From Deltaproteobacteria bacterium (lineage in GTDB: Bacteria > Desulfobacterota > Desulfobacteria > Desulfobacterales > UBA11574): DNA of 9,442 nt. Positions 5,473-9,442 of this stretch are shown one piece after another. Positions within the stretch are counted from its first letter, which is position 1. Each line of letters starts with the position of its first letter. The stretch is from assembly GCA_019313025.1 (NCBI GenBank), contig JAFDCA010000456.1, forward strand, positions 1-9,442. The letters run 5' to 3'. A program made the translations under genes and the position numbers. The notes beneath the pieces are model-generated. The model did no database searches and was not told the origin of the DNA. It was given only the letters and a program-made list of their open reading frames with translations.

Positions 5473-6045
5473 ATGACGTTGAAGGGAACTCAAACGGAAA
5501 AAAATCTTTTGACTGCATTTGCAGGGGAGTCGCAGGCAAGAAACCGGTACACGTATTTTGCCAGCCAGGCCAAAAAAGAAGGGTATGTTCAAATATCCGA
5601 TATATTCACCGAAACCGCAAACCAGGAGAAGGAGCATGCCAAGCGGTTTTTTAAGTTTTTAGAGGGTGGAGAAGTTGAGGTTGCTGCGGCATTTCCCGCC
5701 GGAGTTATTGGAACGACGTTGGAGAACCTGAAAGCTGCCGCGGCAGGAGAACATTATGAGCATACTGAGATGTATCCCGGCTTTGCCAAGATTGCCCGAG
5801 AAGAGGGGTTTGAAACCATTGCAAGTGTTTTTGATGCAATTTCAATTGCTGAAAAACAACACGAGAAACGATATGTTGATCTTGCCGCCAACATTGGTGC
5901 CGGCAGGGTATTTAAAAGGGATGAAACCGTAACCTGGCGATGCAGAAACTGCGGGTATCTCCATGAAGATGAACAAGCTCCGGAGTTGTGTCCGGCTTGT
6001 GCGCATCCCCAGGCCCACTTTGAATTGCTGGGGGAAAACTGGTAG
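5473..6045 (+). CDS. rbr: rubrerythrin
   Basis: A cytoplasmic non-heme peroxidase that reduces hydrogen peroxide to water, using electrons normally delivered by rubredoxin-type carriers. The 190 residues form an N-terminal ferritin-like four-helix diiron domain (about 1-145) and a C-terminal rubredoxin domain (about 152-190). All seven diiron ligands of the Desulfovibrio protein have counterparts: E19, E52, H55, E93, E96, E127 and H130. The Fe(Cys)4 site is C157, C160 (CRNCGY) and C173, C176 (CPAC). The length is typical. GGAGGT at 5461-5466 fixes the ATG. It precedes desulfoferrodoxin by 132 bases. Regulation by a PerR-like repressor is suggested by the site at 5423-5437. Confidence 0.97.
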   Translation: MTLKGTQTEKNLLTAFAGESQARNRYTYFASQAKKEGYVQISDIFTETANQEKEHAKRFFKFLEGGEVEVAAAFPAGVIGTTLENLKAAAAGEHYEHTEMYPGFAKIAREEGFETIASVFDAISIAEKQHEKRYVDLAANIGAGRVFKRDETVTWRCRNCGYLHEDEQAPELCPACAHPQAHFELLGENW

Positions 6046-6177
6046 TGTTGATTTAACCGGTTGAGCCCGTTAACCAGAGATCTTAATTGCTAAAGGATGT
6101 GATGAGATTAAATGTGTCTTACTTTAGGAATCGTTAAAAACAATCGAAAAGTTTTATACTAAAAGGAGGAAAAAGAA

Positions 6178-6552
6178 ATGGCAGAAAAACATGAGGTCTA
6201 TAAATGTGACATTTGTGGGAATATCGTAGCGGTTCTCCACGGTGGTGGTGGAGAACTGGTATGCTGTGGCCAGCCCATGGTTCAGATGATTGAGAACACG
6301 GTTGATGCAGCCAAAGAGAAACATGTACCGGTGGTTGAAAAAGTTTCGGATGGTATAAAAGTCAAAGTCGGTTCTGTTCCGCATCCCATGGAAACAAAAC
6401 ATTATATTGAATGGGTTGAAATTATTGCAGACGGAAAAGCTTACAGACAATTTCTCAATCCCGGTGAGACACCGGAGGCAACATTTGGTGTCAAAGCTGA
6501 TCAAGTTACGGCACGCGAATACTGCAACCTGCATGGTTTGTGGAAAGGATAA
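6178..6552 (+). CDS. dfx: desulfoferrodoxin, two-iron superoxide reductase
   Basis: Reduces superoxide to hydrogen peroxide in the cytoplasm without making O2, so its product is the substrate of rubrerythrin next door. The 124 residues comprise an N-terminal desulforedoxin-type domain with an Fe(Cys)4 centre (C10, C13, C29, C30) and a C-terminal neelaredoxin-like domain. That domain carries the catalytic Fe(His)4Cys site: H49, H69, H75, H119 and C116 (EYCNLHG). The EKHVP motif holds E47 and the active-site lysine K48. All key residues are present, so this is an intact 2Fe-type enzyme. AAGGAGGA at 6163-6170 fixes the start. The ferritin gene follows after only 5 bases. Confidence 0.97.
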   Translation: MAEKHEVYKCDICGNIVAVLHGGGGELVCCGQPMVQMIENTVDAAKEKHVPVVEKVSDGIKVKVGSVPHPMETKHYIEWVEIIADGKAYRQFLNPGETPEATFGVKADQVTAREYCNLHGLWKG

Positions 6553-6557
6553 TATCG

Positions 6558-7073
6558 ATGCTATCAGATAAAATGCAAAAAGCGCTCAATGGACAGGTGA
6601 ACGCCGAACTTTATTCTTCTTACCTGTATTTGTCGATGAATGCCTATTTCAAGTCCGTTAATCTGGATGGGTTTGCCAACTGGATGCATGCACAGGCTCA
6701 GGAAGAACTCATGCATGCCATGAAAATTTATGAGTTTATCAACCAACGTGGTGGAAGAGCCCTTCTCGCAGCAATTGAATCACCGCCTACCCAATGGGAT
6801 TCTCCTCTGGCTGTGTTTGAAGATACGTTAAAACATGAACAGAAGGTGACTGGTCTTATCAATGGGTTGGTTGAAATTGCCATGGAAGAACGCGACCATG
6901 CCACACAGATATTCCTCCAATGGTTTGTCACCGAACAGGTAGAAGAAGAAGAAAGTGTCGGGAATGTGCTGGAACAACTCAAACTGCTGGGTGATGCCAA
7001 ACAAGGTCTTTTTATGATGGATCGAGAACTGGCAACACGACAGGCTCCGGATATGACCGCTGAACCGGAATAA
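6558..7073 (+). CDS. ftnA: non-heme bacterial ferritin
   Basis: An iron-storage protein that oxidises Fe(II) and stores it as a mineral inside a 24-subunit shell, limiting iron available for Fenton chemistry. With the ATG at 6558 the protein has 171 residues and the usual [10 protein letters not shown] start. Ferroxidase residues match E. coli FtnA: E17, Y24, E50, H53, E94 and Q127. The third-metal-site acids E49, E126, E129 and E130 are also present. The frame is open back to a GTG at 6540, which would overlap desulfoferrodoxin, but AAAGGA at 6544-6549 is correctly placed for the ATG. It sits 5 bases after desulfoferrodoxin, so the two are almost certainly co-transcribed. No heme-ligand Met as in bacterioferritin is evident. 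Confidence 0.95.
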   Translation: MLSDKMQKALNGQVNAELYSSYLYLSMNAYFKSVNLDGFANWMHAQAQEELMHAMKIYEFINQRGGRALLAAIESPPTQWDSPLAVFEDTLKHEQKVTGLINGLVEIAMEERDHATQIFLQWFVTEQVEEEESVGNVLEQLKLLGDAKQGLFMMDRELATRQAPDMTAEPE

Positions 7074-7087
7074 ATATCACGATATTT
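7072..7087 (+). other. small intercistronic hairpin after ferritin
   Basis: AAATAT, loop CACG, ATATTT, overlapping the ferritin stop codon. It is an all-AT stem without a T-run, so it is unlikely to terminate. It may modestly affect RNA stability between ferritin and the next gene. Confidence 0.25.
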
Positions 7088-7108
7088 ACCTGAAAAGGAG
7101 GTGATCTT

Positions 7109-7261
7109 ATGCCCAATTGGAAATGTTCAAAGTGTGGATATGCACTCGAGGCTGATGTGCCACCGAATCAATGCCCTTCGTGTAAAGAAAAATGTGAGTT
7201 TCTTGACAATACTTGTTATACACCGGATTGTGAATTTGAGGGTACTGATAAACGAATATAA
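7109..7261 (+). CDS. 50-aa RCKP-type rubredoxin-like protein
   Basis: A complete 50-codon gene with seven Cys. It starts with a rubredoxin knuckle CSKCGY (C6, C9), then CPSCKEKC (C22, C25, C29), a TCYTPDC segment (C36, C41) and a KRI end. The two CxxC pairs give a rubredoxin-like Fe(Cys)4 or zinc site. The rest of the pattern (WKCSKCGY, PPxxCPSCKEKC, NTCYTPDC) matches the RCKP-type rubredoxin-like family as I remember it, from sulfate reducers and other anaerobes. It is too short to be a standard rubredoxin with both knuckles 30 residues apart. AAAGGAGGTGATC (7094-7106) is a near-perfect ribosome site. It lies 35 bases after ferritin and 32 before flavodoxin. Electron transfer to rubrerythrin or desulfoferrodoxin is an inference from position. 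Confidence 0.85.
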   Translation: MPNWKCSKCGYALEADVPPNQCPSCKEKCEFLDNTCYTPDCEFEGTDKRI

Positions 7262-7293
7262 TAAGTCGGCATAGCGCCTAAGGAGAAAATATT

Positions 7294-7725
7294 ATGGCTA
7301 AAGTACTTGTCGTTTGTGCCACGCGAACCGGAGAGACACTTAAAATCGGCGAACTCATCGCAGAAGGTATTCGGCTTTCCGGTCATGAAGCAAATGTAAT
7401 GAACGTCAATGCAATTAAAAAAGAAACGGATCTTCAGGGTTATGATGGTCTTGTTTTTGGGTCAGCCACATATCACGGCGACATGATTCAAAGTATGAAG
7501 ACCATGCTTTTTCTTGCCGAAAAAGCCGGCCTTGAAGGCAAGGTAGGCGGTGCTTTTGGTGCTTTTGGATGGAGTGGAGAAGCTCCGGATCGTATTTTCG
7601 GTACCATGAAAAATATTTTTAAAATGAACATGGTTGGCGATCCGTTGAGGCTTAAAGCGAGTTCTCTGGGCGGAGGGGTTCAGATGGCCCAGGAGTATGG
7701 GCGTGAAATCGCCGAGAAGTTATAA
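7294..7725 (+). CDS. short-chain flavodoxin
   Basis: A 143-residue FMN-binding electron carrier. The phosphate loop is ATRTGET (9-15), the loop contacting the isoalloxazine ring is FGSATYHGD (55-63), and a GAFGAFGWSGEA segment (86-97) forms the second flavin-ring loop. The last two resemble the flavodoxin domain of rubredoxin:oxygen oxidoreductase (flavodiiron protein) more than a free Desulfovibrio flavodoxin, but no metallo-beta-lactamase diiron domain is attached. The usual TGN or TGT of the loop reads TGE. AAGGAG at 7280-7285 fixes the ATG. It follows the RCKP gene by 32 bases and is probably co-transcribed. It may carry electrons to the peroxide and superoxide enzymes, which is inferred from context. 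Confidence 0.9.
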   Translation: MAKVLVVCATRTGETLKIGELIAEGIRLSGHEANVMNVNAIKKETDLQGYDGLVFGSATYHGDMIQSMKTMLFLAEKAGLEGKVGGAFGAFGWSGEAPDRIFGTMKNIFKMNMVGDPLRLKASSLGGGVQMAQEYGREIAEKL

Positions 7726-7823
7726 AACAAGGTTTTAGGTAATGGTTTAAAGTTCTTTTAGATGCCAAAAATTTTAATACGGTTTCATTTAAACTGGTTT
7801 ACAACAACTAACAGGAGAACACT

Positions 7824-8009
7824 ATGTCTACACCGCAACATTGTCCGGGATTTCAAAATTTTAAGACCTTAAAATCGTTTACATGCAAATGTCCCAATTG
7901 CGGACAAGAAAAAGAAATTTTTTCAGACGAGTTTGACAGAACCCACGTGTGCGACGGTTGTAACGAGCAGATAGATTTTACACAGTGTACGCTGGACGGA
8001 GCGGCATAA
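7824..8009 (+). CDS. 61-aa zinc-ribbon-like Cys-rich protein
   Basis: A small protein with seven Cys: C7 in HCPGF, CKCPNC (C21, C23, C26), CDGC (C43, C46) and C55. The CPNC...CDGC pairs, 17 residues apart, form a typical zinc ribbon. The FQNFKTLKSFTCKCPNCG stretch and the DFTQCTLDG end look conserved rather than random. I do not recognise a named family. CAGGAGAA (7812-7819) is a good ribosome site for the ATG. It lies 98 bases after flavodoxin, the last gene of the rightward cluster before a gene-poor region. Zinc, iron or a redox role are all possible. Confidence 0.7.
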   Translation: MSTPQHCPGFQNFKTLKSFTCKCPNCGQEKEIFSDEFDRTHVCDGCNEQIDFTQCTLDGAA

Positions 8010-8051
8010 CTTACCGACTCTGATTTAAACAACCCGTGTCTATTTTTTTAA

Positions 8052-8210
8052 GTGGTCAACAAGTCTTGGTTTGACAATGATTCCAAAAATATACGAGATT
8101 CGCTGCTATTTAGGCAGGGCAGACTGCTTGAAGAAACCATTGTTTCTATGTATCATGAATTTCTAAGAAAAATGACTTCAATAGAGAACAAAACGATATA
8201 CAAGCTCTGA
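8052..8210 (+). pseudogene. possible 52-codon ORF or gene remnant
   Basis: An open frame from GTG 8052 to TGA 8208-8210. It has a protein-like charged pattern (RDSLLFRQGRLLEETIVSMY, then HEFLRKMTSIENK). A TAA directly precedes the GTG, and no ribosome site is present. It overlaps the left arm of the 12-bp inverted repeat. It could be a fragment of a longer gene lost by rearrangement, or chance. Confidence 0.2.
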
Positions 8211-8231
8211 CGCCATGGCTTTTCTTAGAAA
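8160..8231. repeat. 12-bp perfect inverted repeat with 48-base spacer
   Basis: TTTCTAAGAAAA at 8160-8171 and TTTTCTTAGAAA at 8220-8231 are exact reverse complements. The core TTTCTNAGAAA is itself nearly palindromic, so each arm could be a dimer-binding site. The length suits short terminal inverted repeats of a tiny element, a pair of operator sites, or a long-loop RNA stem. No target-site duplication is seen. Confidence 0.45.
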
Positions 8232-8376
8232 CGGATCATTTTCAAACAGATAAGAATAATATATAAAATTTCAAAACCATAAGTTTTCGTAGCTTTAATA
8301 AAGGGTTGCGGATCTTGAAATCTATATCTCAGTCTTCTGCATCAAATATTTCCCATTAATGTTCGGATGCGAAACT

Positions 8377-8392
8377 TGGGAATGTTTTTGCA
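8377..8392 (+). promoter_or_regulatory. possible sigma-54 (-24/-12) promoter of cydA
   Basis: TGGGAATGTTTTTGCA compared with TGGCACG-N4-TTGCA. The -24 GG and the complete -12 TTGCA are present with exact spacing. Transcription would begin near 8403, leaving only about 15 bases before the cydA ATG, short but including the ribosome site. No activator binding site was identified. Confidence 0.4.
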
Positions 8393-8417
8393 TGCTGTAT
8401 TCAAAAAGGAGATGGTC

Positions 8418-9442
8418 ATGGATGTGGTATTGCTTTCGCGCCTGCAATTTGCGGCCGCCACCATGTTTCATTTTTTATTTGTTCCTTTTACGCTTGGTTT
8501 ATCCTTTTTGGTGGCTTACATGGAAACCAAATACGTTAAAACAGGAGACGAAACCTATCTGCGAATGACAAAATTCTGGGGAAAGTTGTTTCTCATTAAT
8601 TTTGCCTTGGGGGTTGTTACCGGCATCACCTTAGAATTTCAATTTGGAACCAACTGGTCCCGCTATTCAGCCTTTGTCGGTGATATTTTTGGTTCTCTTC
8701 TGGCCATTGAAGCCACCACTTCCTTTTTTCTGGAATCGACCCTCATCGGCGTATGGATTTTCGGATGGAAAAAGCTTTCCAAAAAGGCCCATGCCACGGT
8801 CATGTGGCTGGTGGCCTTTGCTTCAACTTTTTCAGCCGTTTGGATACTCATTGCCAATGCCTGGATGCAAAACCCGGTGGGATACACCATCCGGGAAGGC
8901 CGGGCCGAACTGGTGGACTTCACGGCCGCCTTGATGCAAAAGTGGGCCATCCTTAAATTTGTCCACACGGTCAGCGCAGCCTATGTCCTCAGCGCGTTTT
9001 TTGTTATGGGGATCAGTGCGTATCATTTGCTTAAAAAGCAGAAGATCGAATTTTTTACTCGCTCTTTCAGAATTGCCTTGGTATTCGGACTCATTTTTTC
9101 CTTGGTTGTGGTGATTATGGGGGATTTGAACGGCGTCGTTGTAGCTGAAAAACAGCCTACCAAGCTGGCGGCCATGGAATCCCTCTGGGAAACCACCAAC
9201 AGGGCCCCGGTCTATCTGTTTGCACTGCCCGACGAGGAGAACGAACGTAATAAGATTGAAATTGGCGCCATGCCCGGTATGCTCAGTTTTCTGATCAAGC
9301 ACGATATCAACGCAAAGGTACAGGGCCTGAAGGATTTTCCCAAAGAAGAAAGACCTCCGGTGCTGCTGACATCCTTTTCTTTTAAAGGAATGGTGGGTCT
9401 GGGCTTCTATTTTATTCTGGCAGCCATCTTCGGTTTCATCAA
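8418..9442 (+). CDS. cydA: cytochrome bd quinol oxidase subunit I (3' end outside window)
   Basis: The first 341 residues of the main subunit of the bd oxidase, which reduces O2 to water with quinol electrons at the cytoplasmic membrane. Diagnostic elements are SRLQFAAATMFHFLF with heme ligand H18 (E. coli H19), GKLFLINFALGVVTG (55-69), EFQFGTNW (73-80), acidic residues E98 and E106 (E. coli E99 and E107), and KFVHTV with heme b558 ligand H183 (E. coli H186). The quinol-site motif TKLAAMESLWET is at 248-259 (K249, E254). Several hydrophobic helices are evident, and no signal peptide is expected. The loop after the motif reaches the next helix near residue 322, pointing to a short Q-loop enzyme. 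Of two in-frame ATGs, 8418 fits AAGGAGA at 8405-8411; 8412 would be too close. cydB should follow beyond the window. It is incomplete because of the window edge, not truncated in nature. Confidence 0.96.
   Translation, partial: MDVVLLSRLQFAAATMFHFLFVPFTLGLSFLVAYMETKYVKTGDETYLRMTKFWGKLFLINFALGVVTGITLEFQFGTNWSRYSAFVGDIFGSLLAIEATTSFFLESTLIGVWIFGWKKLSKKAHATVMWLVAFASTFSAVWILIANAWMQNPVGYTIREGRAELVDFTAALMQKWAILKFVHTVSAAYVLSAFFVMGISAYHLLKKQKIEFFTRSFRIALVFGLIFSLVVVIMGDLNGVVVAEKQPTKLAAMESLWETTNRAPVYLFALPDEENERNKIEIGAMPGMLSFLIKHDINAKVQGLKDFPKEERPPVLLTSFSFKGMVGLGFYFILAAIFGFI

Larger units (their letters stand above)
8010..8417. other. gene-poor region with hairpins upstream of cydA
   Basis: 408 bases before cydA. 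It holds several local stems: GCAG/CTGC (8114-8117 with 8124-8127), AGAAAC/GTTTCT (8132-8137 with 8142-8147, loop CATT), the 12-bp inverted repeat 8160-8231, and TTCCCA/TGGGAA (8350-8355 with 8377-8382) enclosing TTCG/CGAA. A possible gene remnant occupies 8052-8210 and a sigma-54-like promoter 8377-8392. No tRNA or known RNA was recognised. Confidence 0.5.

Noticed and set aside
6132..6160. Internal promoter before desulfoferrodoxin with TATACT at 6155-6160
   Set aside because: No acceptable -35 at the right distance, and the start point would fall in the ribosome site.
6540..6557. GTG at 6540 as ferritin start
   Set aside because: It would overlap desulfoferrodoxin and add residues not found in ferritins; the ATG at 6558 has a properly placed AAAGGA.
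8071..8099. Promoter starting at perfect TTGACA 8071-8076
   Set aside because: No -10-like hexamer at 16-18 bases, and it is more than 300 bases from cydA.
8832..9302. 156-codon leftward frame opposite cydA
   Set aside because: Antisense to conserved cydA sequence; His/Gly/Gln-rich shadow translation.

Overview
The window reads as the chromosome of an anaerobic, sulfate-reducer-like member of the Desulfobacterota, probably close to Desulfobacteraceae. This is inferred from gene content: rubrerythrin, two-iron desulfoferrodoxin, an RCKP-type rubredoxin-like protein, a DUF3786 protein, a short MetE/UroD-type methyltransferase and many small Cys-rich proteins. The DNA is moderately AT-rich, with strong Shine-Dalgarno sites. 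No rRNA, tRNA, CRISPR array, transposase or phage gene was seen.

Left part (1-4213): a DUF3786 gene runs rightward and faces a leftward three-gene run. In transcription order that run is a VOC (glyoxalase-fold) protein, class II fumarase FumC and a zinc-site MetE/UroD-type protein. The VOC stop and the fumC start are 12 nt apart. The convergent gap holds a 208-nt imperfect palindrome that looks like a non-coding repeat element. Upstream of the VOC gene lie a possible sigma-54 promoter, a row of adjacent hairpins and a 9-codon upstream ORF that stops one base before the VOC start.

Middle part (4555-8009): eight rightward genes form an oxygen and iron stress cluster. They encode a 68-aa Cys-rich protein, a 73-aa conserved-looking small protein, rubrerythrin, desulfoferrodoxin (superoxide reductase), ferritin, a 50-aa RCKP-type rubredoxin-like protein, a short flavodoxin and a 61-aa zinc-ribbon-like protein. 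A PerR-box-like sequence lies inside the candidate rubrerythrin promoter. Inferred working model: desulfoferrodoxin reduces superoxide to peroxide, rubrerythrin reduces the peroxide, ferritin stores iron, and the rubredoxin-like protein and flavodoxin may supply electrons. The roles of the Cys-rich small proteins are unknown.

Right part (8010-9442): a gene-poor stretch of hairpins with a 12-bp perfect inverted repeat and a possible gene remnant comes before cydA, the first subunit of a bd-type quinol oxidase, which is cut by the window end. A -24/-12 (sigma-54-like) sequence lies just upstream of cydA. A bd oxidase consumes O2 at the membrane, which fits the theme of the preceding cluster.
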